Assembly (NCBI GenBank): GCA_000697665.1
Contig: KL197724.1
Location: forward strand, 125,991 to 189,990
Direction: 5' to 3'
DNA: 64,000 bases
From: Jaapia argillacea MUCL 33604
Lineage: Eukaryota > Basidiomycota > Agaricomycetes > Jaapiales > Jaapiaceae
Shown piece by piece: positions 34,828-46,151 of the stretch. Within the stretch, counting starts at the first letter, position 1, and every line of letters begins with the position of its first letter. The translations under genes were made by a program, and so were the position numbers. Below the pieces are notes generated by a model. That model was not told the origin of the DNA, ran no database searches, and saw only the letters and a program-made list of their open reading frames with translations.

Positions 34828-35734
34828 ATGTTTCCATCAAGCAACTTCCCTTCACAGGGTCAATTCTTGCTCCTGACGGACGAACCGTCCTCCGCTGCCG
34901 ACTTTCTCCTTCACAAGTCCTTGAATTCGCATCTGAAAGGATCTTCAAAGTCAAGATGTATCGTCTTGTCCGTCTCTGAGAGTCTAGCTCGCTGGAAAGC
35001 AGTATCAGCGAGATCGGTGCGTTGTAGACGGTTGATCGTCTCGAAAACTTTCAAGTTCCAACCAAATAACCGATAGAATACCAACCTCGATTCCTACATC
35101 AATTCTGAATCCTTGGAATTCGTCGATGTATGCGCAGCCTCCGACCCACCCAATCTCAAAGCCCCGTCGTCTGCGCCGTTCCGACCTGTCCTTGACGAGC
35201 TCCGTTCAAAGTTGGGGAGCAATGGGGCGGAGTATCCTTTGGTGATACTGGACGATATTTCGTCTTTGGAGTGGATTGGGTTTTCGGTGCTGGACTTGAC
35301 TCGATTTTTGCGTGCGCTGCTGGCTCTCATTTTCAAGGTAAGTCGTTTGTTTGTATCAATATCGGTTCCTGACGGCAACGTTGGCGTATGTATTTAGTTC
35401 GACGCTTCATTGATTGTTCGACACCATATTATCACTCCAGGGGACCCGGACGACCTCCTCCGTTTCTTACTTGAGCTGTGCACGTTTCATATGGAAGTGA
35501 GGACACTATCTAGTGGGCGAAGTGGGGCTGTCAGTGGAGAAGTGCGTCGCTTCCGTTCTTTTACCTTCACGTTGGGTTGACAATCTCCACGTTATGAAGA
35601 TTGCCCTCCATCCAGGAAGAACTACAGTTCCTACCGGCTTTCGAACAGTAGCCCGTGCTCGAGCTGTCCAATATCGTCTAACAGACGCTGGCTCCGTGTT
35701 CTTCGAGAAGGGAACCGGTGAAGCGGTGCTCTAA
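34828..35734 (+). CDS. ELP6: Elongator complex subunit 6
   Basis: Part of the Elp4-5-6 RecA-like ring of Elongator, which modifies wobble uridines in tRNA. Starts MFPSSNFPSQGQFLLLTDEP at 34828, ends GTGEAVL at 35734. Joining exons gives VSARS|NTNLDSYINSESLEF across an intron starting GTGCGTT, then VILDDISSLEWIGFSVLDL, LIVRHHIITPGDPDDLL, EVRTLSSGRSGAVSGE and IALHPG..YRLTDAGSVFF. The pattern LDDISSLEW plus SGRSGAVSG is characteristic. As expected for Elp6, no Walker A motif is seen. About 235 residues, slightly shorter than yeast Elp6. Confident by pattern; no similarity search was run. Confidence 0.8.
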
Positions 35735-36895
35735 CTCCGGTTGGCTGCACAATGTCACGAACGCTTCCGTTCCCAAGCAACTGTCTTTTCTCGACCTGCC
35801 CTGGTCTTCGTTGCTGCACTTCAAGGCGGAGATACCAGGTCGCAGAATCAGGGCGGCTCGATGTGCCGGTGAAAATAGTGGACATTGAATGGCTCGATTC
35901 GCTTTCGCATACAAATATGCATTAGATGTGTTTCAGCACACCAGGGTGAGATCGTGAAGATCGTGCTTTGTAATGCAGACTATGACTTCGTGTCAACTTG
36001 GGGTGAATGTTTTGGTCTCAGAACAGCCCTCGAGGCTTGCAAGTTGGGGTGCGTTCTCATGTCTCAATATCAGGTCTGTCTTTGTTTGTCAACTTGCAGA
36101 TCATTCAATACCTCGATTATGCTGGTCTGAATCTTGGAAGCAGAGTCATTGCTTTCTGCCCACCAAAGGAGTGGGTCAGTTTCGGTTGGCCTTTTATCTC
36201 CTCTACTAATCGTCGAAGCACAACCTGTCAGTACATATTGATTCGTTCTTCTTTTCTCTTATCTTCCAGTACGCGTCTTCCACATGGCGAGATAGAAAGG
36301 AGGTGAATACCTGCCAATGCTTGAGCCCCCTGAGGCGCTCGTCATTTTCAGGGGTAGCTCAACAAGTACTTACGGCAAGATTGACTCTTTTGAGCAATAC
36401 TCTCGCAGGTGTTTTACACGAAGCGCCCATCGAGGGCTCGTTGGAATGTGCTCATCGGAGCTCCGTCACCAAGAATAGTCTCTCTGGTACACTCGTGACC
36501 CCAGCCTGAGATCATACACAGCTCACCTAAGCCAGGCTGGTCCTCCATGGCTGAGTGGTACGCCTACCCCGCACCTTGGAGGTGGGGTAGAACCACCTAT
36601 ACCACCCCCACACGCTTCTTTTGATTGCTAAACTGAATGCTTTCGCTCTTCTCATTTCGACGAAAAGTCGCCGATGTCACCTGGGCTGCACAACGTCTCG
36701 GCCCGAATGTGCCATTGCGAGGTATCCTTCCTCATCTGCACAATGTTGAGGGTGTCATAGCGGAGCAAACGGTACGGTTCTTGATATCTTGTTCCACCCT
36801 GCCAGCTCCGGTCAGTACATTAAAGCCCTCCTGACAGACTTCTGATCTTTGACTTCTGTCCTTCGTTTTTCTGTCTAACATCTATTCAATTTACG
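35735..36895. other. Intergenic, no gene seen; one strong hairpin
   Basis: 1.16 kb between ELP6 and the sugar porter. Several short frames exist but none with protein-like composition. It contains the hairpin at 36564-36590 (listed separately). The right end, with pyrimidine-rich sequence, is the likely leader of the transporter. Confidence 0.45.
36564..36590 (+). other. Hairpin-forming inverted repeat
   Basis: CTACCCC pairs with GGGGTAG, extended after a two-base bulge by ACC with GGT, leaving the loop TTGGA. An A-box-like TGGCTGAGTGG lies just upstream at 36548-36558, but there is no B-box or acceptor stem, so it is not called a tRNA. Function unknown. Confidence 0.4.
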
Positions 36896-39800
36896 ATGGC
36901 AGGAGGTCCTGTCGCTAACGCTGCTGGTGAGGCAAGTGCCTACACTCACCTGATTGATCGTACCCCTTGGTGGAAGAATAGACGTATGTCCTACCCTATT
37001 TTCGTTGTATTTGTTGATTAACGGAAGCGCGTAGGACTCATTCTCTTGAATGCATGGATTACGCTTTTGTCAGTTTGTCTTTGACATTGTATTCCGCTTT
37101 TCACTGACTCCGGGTCGGGCGCCAGCCTTATCACGTCCTCAACGAACGGTTACGACGGTCAGTTATATTGCTTCCCTATTTCAGGGCAGAGTACTGACTC
37201 CTCGACTTCAGGGAGTATGATCAGTGCGTCTACGTCGTTGTCAAGATTTCTATCCATGTTTTCAACGGCTCCCATTAGACGGTTTACAATCACTTGGTCA
37301 ATGGAATGCTGCTTTTAATTACCCCAGTGGAAGTCAAGTAAGTGGTATCTCGTAGCATCGTCGCGTAGCCTGACCGCTGCATCCCTCTAGCTCGGACTCC
37401 TGAGTGCTATTCAGGTGAGTACAGCTATCCCTTCCTGAGCCGTTGCTCAATACGTCATAATTTCAGAATATTGGTTCACTCTGCGCGTATCCCTTTGCCC
37501 CCTACCTGGCGGACGGTATCGGTCGGCGAAACACTATTGGAGTCGGCGCAGTTTTTATGGTAGCTGCAACCTTCATTCAAACAGCTTCGCAAAATGTGAA
37601 GATGTTCATCGGTGCTAGGTGGGATGTTCTTGTGCCCTAGATTTATCATGCGTTGACGGAGTCAATGATACCAGATGGTTGATTGGCTTTGGGTTGACCT
37701 TTGCCGCCACAGGCTCTCCATTACTTATCACCGAACTTGCGTACCCTTCCCATCGTGGGCAAGCGACCTCGCTATACAACAGTCTATGGTGAGCACTCCC
37801 TCTTTTTTGAAAGTTTCCCTTGGTGACCATGGTACATCGAAGGCTTTTCGGGAGTATCATGTGAGTCAAACTGCTGAGATTCGATTCTTTGCCATCATTT
37901 TGACACCCTTTACTCGCAAGTGCCGCCTGGACTGTAAGTCATGCATTCTCACCTCTCATGATTAAGGGGTAACACTTCAACGTAGACATTTGGGACATTT
38001 AATATCCCATCAAGTTGGTCTTGGAGAGTTCCGTCCGCGATTCAAGGGCTCCCATCTGTAATTCAGATTGTCCTCATTTGGTTTGCGCCTGAATCACCCC
38101 GTTGGCTCGTAAGCAAAGGAAGGTAAGGGTATTCACCGGTGTCCTTTCTTCAACTCGGAGGTCTCACTTGCATTTCTCCCCGCAGAGAACAGGAAGCGCT
38201 CAAGACTCTAGCTTACTATCACGCAAATGGCGACTAGTACGTTTCCTTCATACTTGGTCCTATCTTTTTTTCAGACTTCTTATATATCATTCAGCAAGCA
38301 CCCCCTCGTTGAATACGAATTCGAGGAGATCAAAGCAGCCATCGCCTTAGATCGCGAAGTGGAAAACAGTGTTGGCTGGCTCACATTATTCAAGACCCCC
38401 GGGAATAGAAGACGTGTTCGTATCATTGTTGCGCTTGCCTTCTTCTCGCAGTGGTCCGGTAATGGATTGGCGTAAGTGGTTGCCTTTCGCTTTCCGCCGA
38501 TATCTGATCGAAATTCCATGCAAATAGGTCGTACTGTCAGTTCTGCTGTTACAGTCCGCCTACGGCTCGCGATCATACTAATAATTGCTCTGGTAGATTT
38601 GAACAAGGTCCTTAATGCTATCGGCAGTAGGCATCTTTACATTGGGCACTTGCGCACATTAACAATCTTCATGATTCAGTCACCGACCCTACCACCCAAC
38701 TTCTGATCGTGCGTGTCCTCCGTTCACTATTGGATTCTCGTTCCGATCTCTTATGCTTTATAAACACATACAGAACGGAATCCTGAGTATCTGGAATTTC
38801 TGCGTTTGTGTGATCGCTTCGCTTCTTTGCGATAAGGTTGGACGAAGAGGACTGTTCTTGGTTTCCACATTCGGTGAGTTGCGCCATTGAATGTTTTGTT
38901 CAATCAGGGTTGAAGCATCGCAGGGATGCTGGTGTTCTGGACCCTCCAGACAGTTTGCTTCTCGTTATACTCTGAGCATGGAAATGCTGCAGCTGGGCAT
39001 ACCTTCATAGCCATGATATGTGAGTGTCCAACTAAGTAGCATTTTTGAGCCAACTATTCTGACGGTTCCGGCAGTCATCTATTACGCATTTTGTAAGTGT
39101 ATCATTTTTCGTCTCTTCGTAGACCATTCAAGCTTATAATCTCTTTCTAGATGATGTTGGTCTAATCTTCGCTTTGCTCTTTCCTTCGCTAACACGTCGA
39201 TAGCTCGCATACTCGCCTCTGATCGTAACGTAGGTTGCATCTACAACAGGTTACCCAGGATATAACCCCTCTGACGTCTTTCCCACTAGCTACACTGTGG
39301 AGATCTTACCCTACAGCTTGAGATCCAAGGGTTTCACCTTGTTCAACTTCACCATCTCGCTATCTCTAATTTTCAATCAGTCAGTACTTCGTTTCTTTGT
39401 TTGCGAAACTCAACTATAACCTCGCTGTCTATCAGATACGTCAATCCTATTGCACTTCAAGCGTAAGTTCTGAGCTTCTCACCGTTACGATCGCCGTCCT
39501 AATCACGACATCCTCATACCACAGTCTTGGCTGGAAGTACTATGTGAGTAGTTGGGGTTCCTGAACATAAGGGTTTTCTGACTCTCGGGGATCAGATCGT
39601 GTACATTGCCTGGTTAGCCTTCGAGTGCGTCTTCATATTCCTTTTCGTCCTCGAAACCAAGAATGTAGGCAAATTATTCGCACTCGATGTTGGCTTTGCT
39701 GATCCGGTTCATTTCTTATTCAGCGCACATTGGAAGAGACTGCTGCGTATGTGCTCGTGTTCATGGCGGTCGTCGAAGCATCCTGATCACCTTCTTCTCA

Positions 39801-39940
39801 ACAGATTGTTCGATGGTGATGAGTCGGTCGCTAGAATTGCTCATCCGGCTGCCGAGATGGCCGAGGCACCTAAAGATCATGAGGTCCGTGTCGATGACGA
39901 GAAAGGTTCCACGTCTGCGGTGGACAGCGTGAAGATCTAG
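36896..39940 (+). CDS. MFS sugar porter (hexose/lactose-type)
   Basis: Plasma-membrane proton-coupled sugar carrier of the major facilitator superfamily, about 520 residues split over some 18-20 very small exons. Starts MAGGPVANAAGEASAYTHL at 36896. Family signatures in order: NGYDGSM in helix 1, YLADGIGRRNTIGVGAVFM in the first conserved loop, GARWLIGFGLTFAATGSPLL, ELAYPSHRGQATSLYN, then PESPRWLVSKGR ahead of the central loop. Second half: FFSQWSGNGLASYYL, CDKVGRRGLFLVSTFG, TVEILPYSLRSKGF and the final FLFVLETKNRTLEE. The C-terminus is cytosolic and charged (VRVDDEKGSTSAVDSVKI). The exon density is unusual but common for basidiomycete sugar porters. Substrate cannot be told from sequence; lactose-permease-like is the nearest pattern. 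Confidence 0.85.
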
Positions 39941-40886
39941 AGAGCTAGTTCACGTCAAAGATGGGATATAGTCAGAAGGACGAGTATTTCAAGATTTGCA
40001 GACCACACGCTACTGGCGAAAGGAATCGCTCATCAAGTCGTGTACATACATCGAGCCAGTGCCGAACATTCTTCTCCAATCATATATGGTTTGAGAACCT
40101 GGGCATTTTTAGAGAGACAGTGGCTCTCACAGTCGCCGTGGGGGGAGGCTAGCCGTCCCAACGAGAATGGCATTCTACGGTCATTTGGAGATTCTGAGCA
40201 CTCAGTACTAGTAAGAGTGGCAACGAAGTTAAGTTCTAGAGTCCCCTCCCCTTCCCCGCAGACTTCAAGAGGCTCCCAGTCGTTGCGTCGTCCACGACAA
40301 TGAGTCTCCAAACTAGTAGCCAGAAAATCTGAGTTGTTCACATGTCAAGTTAAGAGCCTGGCGTTCCGACGATGATCCGGGTATGCACCGCACATTCATC
40401 ATCCTGCCAGTGAACACGACGTCACCATTCCTTCGATTCCCTCAAGGAACGAGTCAAGGCGGCGAACATGACGAGGACAGGTGCGGTGGAACTTCGAGGT
40501 CTTCCCAAATGGCCTGAGGAACGAATGAACCCTGGTTCACCTCAAAGCTCCTTCAGGACCAACCTCGGTGTCGACTTTTGGAAACGCAATGGAAACGAGT
40601 GTTTTCTATGGTTGAATGTGCCACCAAAAAAATCTAGTTGTGGAACTGGTGTAACGGCCAGCGTCGGAATTTGGACCGACAGGAGATACAGTAATACAAT
40701 GAGTGTAAATGCCCAAGTCAAAAAATGAGGGTGAAACAAATAGATACTATGGGGCAAACAGGGAAAAGCATATAGAGGGAGAGTGGATCGACCAAGCCAG
40801 ATGCTGTGCCCATTGCATTCGATGATGATATTAACTAAAAGAGAATAAAAAAAGAGTAGAAGGGGAAGAAGGGGTTGAGGTTAGAT
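39941..40886. other. Convergent intergenic region, no gene seen
   Basis: 945 bp between the 3' ends of the sugar porter (+) and the DUF6593-like gene (-). Short frames only. Bases 40840-40880 are purine-rich (AGAATAAAAAAAGAGTAGAAGG), likely 3' UTR of the minus-strand gene. Confidence 0.5.
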
Positions 40887-41713
40887 CTAAGCTCGCTCGA
40901 GTTTGAGACGCAACTTGGCCATCCTTCGCTTCCGCTCGACAAGGAGGTAGCTCGCTGTAAAATATCATACCAGGATCAACGTCATGTCATGGCGGAGACG
41001 GAGACGGTGATACTGACCAATAACCTTATCAAAAGATTCTGCAACCTTCTTATCCTTCTGCCCACCGTTGACGATGTCAACTTGGATGTCGAGGACTGCA
41101 TGCTTGGACATGCGGCCAACGTAGAAGTGACGGTCATGGGGGTGGAGAGAGCCAAGAGCGGCTTTGGTGTCATTGGGGTTGACCAACTACATGAAGACGA
41201 AGGAAGGAGAGGTCAACACCGGCGCAAAAACGAGCAGATCGGAAGATCAAGGTCGGAGCGCACCTCCATAGATCCATCATTCACTCTCCACTTGTACTCA
41301 GCTCCCTCACTGGCCAAGAAGGATCCCCCGATACCAGCGTCGTCATAGTTGACGAACTGGTTCTCGTGCATCCAGCCCTCATCGCTCTCCGGATCCAAAT
41401 GGTCACCGAACCTAACCCAAACACCCTGGTAATCCTTGCCTTTGCCCTTGTCCTGAACGCCCTTGATCTCAGCTATCAAGATCATCTCCCTAGACTCCTT
41501 ATCCAATCTGAAGATCTTGGTCAGATCGGGGTGCCAGAACCGGGTAACGACCTCGTAGTAGACAGTATCATTGTCAACGGAGATGGTCGTGTTGCGGAGA
41601 GAGTTGCAAGTCAAATGAAGCTTGTGGCTCGGTGCGGTCTTGGCGGGCCTTTTAGATTGGTAGGAAGTATGGAGATCGAGGATGGTGAAGAGAAGAGAGG
41701 TGTCAATCGCCAT
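40887..41713 (-). CDS. DUF6593-like small basidiomycete protein
   Basis: Three exons, about 230 residues. Starts MAIDTSLLFTILDLH at 41713. Exon 1 contains HLTCNSLRNTTISVDNDTVY, YEVVTRFWHPDLTKIFRLD and GSMEV, then a GTGCGC intron. Exon 2 runs LVNPNDTKAALGSLHPHDRH to ESFDKVI. The last exon reads SYLLVERKRRMAKLRLKLER and stops at 40887. The pattern of a short beta-rich domain that begins with N-T-T-I-x-x-x-x-G/D-x-x-x-Y and ends with a two-branch E-R-K-R-R tail resembles DUF6593, a family largely confined to basidiomycetes. Function unknown; the family name is a recollection of the pattern. Confidence 0.68.
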
Positions 41714-44268
41714 CGTATGAGATAGATATGTCCCGACGAAGAAGGTGATCAGTTACAACTCAGAGGCGATGGATGAATGGGCGGAAGAGAATGGGGGCGA
41801 GGCGGAGGGCGAGAGTTGAGGGGGGTACCGATCCTTATCCGAGGAATGGGCGTAACGAATTTATCATCGGTTTGGGTTATATACCAGTAGTGCCAAGGCG
41901 GTGGAGTCTGGAATATGATTAGCATATGAGGATTTTCACACCAAGGTCGACAGATGTGAGTAGAGAGCCCCTTGGAGTGATAGGACTAGGCGCAGCCGGA
42001 GCACGTCGAAGGTCAGAGAGTGGAGTCCACATCAGAGTTCGAATCAAAAGTTACTCGATCAAGGAGGTCGTTTCCCAGCAAAGTTTCCAGGATGAGAAGC
42101 TTTTCAGATATTCATAGAGCCTGTGGTTGAGTTTCAACGGTGGAAACACAGTGGGAACGTGGTTATTTTCAACGGTTGCTTGGACGGGAATCGCTGAGGC
42201 TCGTGGCGAGCCAAAGATAAGCCTGTCGGTGGGAGAACATGGCTTTGGATAAAAATACTGGAGTGAATGTTCCCTGTACCTCGAAACTTTACAAATATCG
42301 ACGGGAAGAGCGCAGAACCGAGGGGACCGTGAAGGGAGAGACAAACTTAGGCTCAGGCGAAAGCCATCGGAGCCTTTTGACTTTGCCGAGAAATCTGCCT
42401 TGATGGGATGTTGACTTCGCAATGTTTTCTGTCCAACCTGTTCTTTTTCTGGCGCGCATTTTGCTCATCCTACTATTTGACACCTCCAGGAATGTGGCTC
42501 TCCTCACAGAATTTTATGACAACTCCTACAAGACTTCGAACTTTGACCGCGACCCCCAAGAGGGTTGTACCTCGGAACAATGTCGAACCCAGCGGACCGT
42601 CACGTTGCGCGCCGACGGTCCTGGCGACGTCTCAAGCTGTCTTCTTCCCCTTACCCTGAGATCTATGGCGGATGTCTTATTCCAATGAGCTGCGGCTCTC
42701 GATCTTGTGATTTGTCTCCCTCGAAACTCTCTCAATACAATGGCCGCATCTCAGGGAGATATCCACACCTGATCTTTGTCTTCTTGTCAGGATGGCGAGG
42801 TCTGGGATCCAAATTGGCTCGAAGATTCGACTGTCAACCTGAGTTCAGGGTTGCTTCGGACAGTCTTTACTGCGATTTGGCCGGGGAATGGCGGCCAACG
42901 CATGCCTGACTTCCGTGCGTCTCTGACGACGAACATAAGTAAGTATGTTAACTCTCTTCTTTGATCCCATCCCATCTGGCTTATGCAATGCACTGTAGGG
43001 CAACCCATGCGGTGCTCCTCGTTCACAAACTGGACGTCTTCCGGCCTATGATAGCGATCTTCACCAATTCGTTGTATCGGAACAACCTGGTCCCAGTTGT
43101 GGCTTCAGGATACTGCCCCATGACGTTGATTCTGCCCACCTGGAATCTGGACTGTATCGCTCATCACATTGGCCTTCTACAGCTTGTTCCTCGCCACTTC
43201 GAGACCTGTATTACGTCGTTCTCGTTTCGATCACCTTTGAAATCTGTGCTGCTCGCCTTGAGACGAACCAGTTCTTGGATCTGGAGTTGTTGGCAAATGC
43301 CCTGCCATTGATTTGCGTTTCTGTTGCAATCCTCTTCGGGTGTGGCCAAAGCTAACCCTCTTTCGCCACATGAGCTTGCGCTGTCAACGGTATTCACCAC
43401 CGAGTTGCGTGAAGTGCAGAAACGTGCTGTCTGTCTCGAATTGACCTGTGGACTTCATTGTTTTCGCTAGAATTTCGTCGGTCATGGCTCTCCGTGTTCA
43501 AATTCTGGTATTCAACTCTCGCTCTCCATTCTTCTTGACCATTTTCTTGCGGTCAAAGCAGGAACGGATGGGCTCCCCGGTGGATCAATGGCATCGCAAT
43601 GCTGACCTCGGCACGAGAATGGCCAGTACGTTCAAACAATTCGGTTATGTAATCTGTTGACTATCTCCTCATGGTTATCTCACAGTAATCTTGGATGGAT
43701 GGAATGCGAATGAAGAAGATCACGTCCTTCCTTTCTGATTCTCTGACAGATCACACTTTCAGGGAGATGAGGCGGGCGTTAGTGCAGGGGTGGTCTGGTC
43801 CGACTTGCAATTGTGAAGCCCTTCGTGCATGTGCGAGAACGGGCTGATAGCGTGTTCTGGCTGTCGAAATTTCTACGAGATTGGTCTCTGTTCAATCCTG
43901 TGACGAAATCTCTCCCATGTGCGCCAAGATATCTCGTCATTTGCCCATTGGCAGGAACGATGTGGTCACTCTGCACAGCGTCCCGTGCTATCATTGTGCG
44001 AATTACTCTCAGTTTATGAGGTTGTCGTTGTGCATGTTCTACTATACAGTGCTAGCGCTTTCGTCAACCCTAGCGAATTGGCCAAGATGCGTCAATCATG
44101 CCGTTGAGCCTCACCCACGACTCCGCTCAGTTCCTGAACATACAGAACCTGCGTCATTGAACGCTCATTGCAAGCACCCTCCTCGAGGCAAACCAGAAGT
44201 CCATAAAAGCCCATAAACTCTCTGTTCCATCTTAATCAGAGATCTCCCAGAACTCGCCAGCTTCACAA
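41714..44268. other. 2.5 kb without a confident gene; possible membrane-protein remnant on +
   Basis: The plus strand has protein-like pieces in changing frames: DNSYKTSNFDRDPQEG near 42510, GEVWDPNWLEDSTVNLSSGL near 42790, hydrophobic VSITFEICAARLE and LLANALPLICVSVAILFG near 43220-43330, and ELREVQKRAVCLELTCG near 43400. The order and hydrophobicity suggest a multi-exon membrane protein, intact or decayed. I could not link the pieces with convincing splice sites and do not recognise a family. The right end holds the hydrophobin promoter. Confidence 0.35.
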
Positions 44269-44730
44269 ATGTACTCCAAGCTCTCCCTCGCAGTCGTCGG
44301 CGCTCTCACCATCCTTGCTGCCGCCACCCCCACCCCCACTGACCCAGCTAGCGAGTGTAACACTGGCCCGATCCAATGTTGTGACCAGGTCGAGTCCGCC
44401 AATAGCCCTGCTGCGGCTAATGTCATCAGCAGCTTGGGCATCGTCGTGCAGGACGTTACTGCCCTGGTCGGATTGACCTGCTCCCCGATCACGGTTATCG
44501 GTGTCGGGGGATCCTCTTGGTACGTTAGCCTTGTAAAAGATTGACAGCATAGCTTATTCATGTGCCGCTTTCGCAGCTCTGCCAAGCCGGTGTGCTGCCA
44601 GGACAACTCGTACGGTACGATCTTTCATCCACTGCCACCTTGCGGTTGGAAACCCGAGACGTCGTCGACTGACTATGTTTTGTTGTTAGGGGGAGTCATC
44701 TCCATCGGATGTGTCGTCGTCGAGCTCTAA
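44269..44730 (+). CDS. Class I hydrophobin
   Basis: Small secreted amphipathic protein that self-assembles on hyphal surfaces and at air-water interfaces. Three exons (44269-44519, 44577-44614, 44690-44730) give 109 residues. A signal peptide is evident (MYSKLSLAVVGALTILAAA). All eight cysteines are present in hydrophobin order: CNTGPIQCC, then C in GLTC, then C-x5-CC in CSAKPVCCQDNSYG and a last one in SIGCVVVEL. The spacing between the third and fourth cysteines (about 31 residues) fits class I. The first splice junction restores the fifth cysteine codon, which strongly supports the model. It lies at the left edge of the duplicated F-box block. Confidence 0.93.
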
Positions 44731-44922
44731 TTAGCGTCGGGAAGGAGTGCTGGTGGAATGGGGCTGAGTGATGAGCGATGAGCGACGGGCGACGTCGCTC
44801 GTATGAATTCGGTGATAACGTTGATATCAATGGAAATATGGAGTATTGAATGCGATATCTGTGACGATTTTATCGATAAACTGAGAGGAATTCGCGTGCA
44901 GTCGAGAACTGTGTGATAGGGG

Positions 44923-46151
44923 CTACGAAAGTGTCTTCCACGAATTGAGATTCAGGGTTTCCTCGGTTGTTTCGTGAGCTGTGCCACCCGACCCACGAGT
45001 GTAAGTGACGAACTCTGGAAGGGTGCTCTCGCCGAATAATGGGTGATCGCCATCTGGTAATGCAACCAGGCGAAGAGATGCGCACGAAGCGAAAATTGCA
45101 CGAGCCACTACTTGAGCCAGGCTACGAGAAGATACCTCCATACTCCACCAGGAACCGTCGCGTTCCATATGAGGTGGGGAGAAAACGAAAGTTTCCAGAG
45201 TTTTGAAGTGCGCAATGCAATCACAAAGCTCGCACAGCCCAGTTGAAAAGTCTACGCGGCTGTTATGCTAGAGTTGTGGAAAACAAAACTGGGGGTTAGG
45301 ATATAATCATATACATATCAAGAATGTTAGTCAATCACCTCGTCAACGAAGTCATCCATAAGGCTGAGATGCACGAGATGTGGCAAGATCCCCTCAGTTA
45401 GACCGCTAGCTAGCGCCGTAGCTATGCCGCCTTTCAATGTCCCATCCAAGGATAATGTGCTCAAAGAAGGACCAAAGAGACCGACGACCTGGACGAGGTC
45501 ATCAAGGAGCTCCTCCTCCTCCTCCTCTTCGCGAATCCGAAGGTGCATTCGCTTGATGGGTCGAGCAATGCTGAAGCATCGGAAGAGTAGGTCTGCGTCG
45601 ATGTCCACAGAGGAGATGCAGGGAAGAAAAGATTCATCAAAGTGGCGGAATCCTTGGGAGGATGACTCTGGCAGGTGTTCCCATGAGCGAAGTGAAGACT
45701 GGGTGGCAAGGAAGTCGATCGTGTGATCAAAGTTGATAACCGAATTACGAAACTCTTCCAGTTGGAATTGGCAGCCACCAAATATTGTCGACATATTCGA
45801 CGCGAAGCAACAGTCAATGGAATATGGGGTTGTGGCGGAGAGCTCCAGGAAACGAAGGTTGGGTAGGGCGCATAAAATGGCTCTGAGCAACAGTTTCTGC
45901 TCGGCTGGGATATCCGTACGGTCGAGATGTTCATGAATTGCAATGGAGAGGCGGACAACACGTTTTCCCTCTCTTGTAACCACCCGAGAAAATGCCAGCA
46001 GCTGATCCCAGCCTCTGGAAAGCACGACTGATTGGTAGAGCCAGGGAGAAGCTTCGCGATGAAAGGTCCGTGATATCGAACAGATCTGGGACAGATCTCG
46101 AGGGCTTTGAACAAGTTTGAAGATGATCGCCCAGAGCTCAACTGGGAACAT
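44923..46151 (-). CDS. F-box protein, family B copy 2 (B2)
   Basis: Two exons, 46151-45339 and 45267-44923, give 385 residues. The F-box is at the start (FPVELWAIIFKLVQSPRDLS), followed by FHREASPWLYQSVV. The solenoid repeats the B1 pattern, including SLRSWEHLPESS and FGPSLSTLSLDGTL. A run of seven glutamates (REEEEEEELLDD) coded by a GAG/GAA repeat near 45507-45534 is longer than in B1 or B5. The intron again begins GTGATTGAC and ends ACTCTAG. Exon 2 begins HNSRVDFSTGLCELC and ends NSWKTLS. Intact. Confidence 0.82.

Noticed and set aside
36540-36615. Possible tRNA gene
   Set aside because: An A-box-like TGGCTGAGTGG is present, but there is no B-box (GGTTCRANTCC type), no matching acceptor stem and no cloverleaf.
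44766-44805. Short repeats GATGAGCGATGAGCGACGG after the hydrophobin
   Set aside because: A brief imperfect tandem repeat in the 3' UTR with no further structure; too small to interpret.
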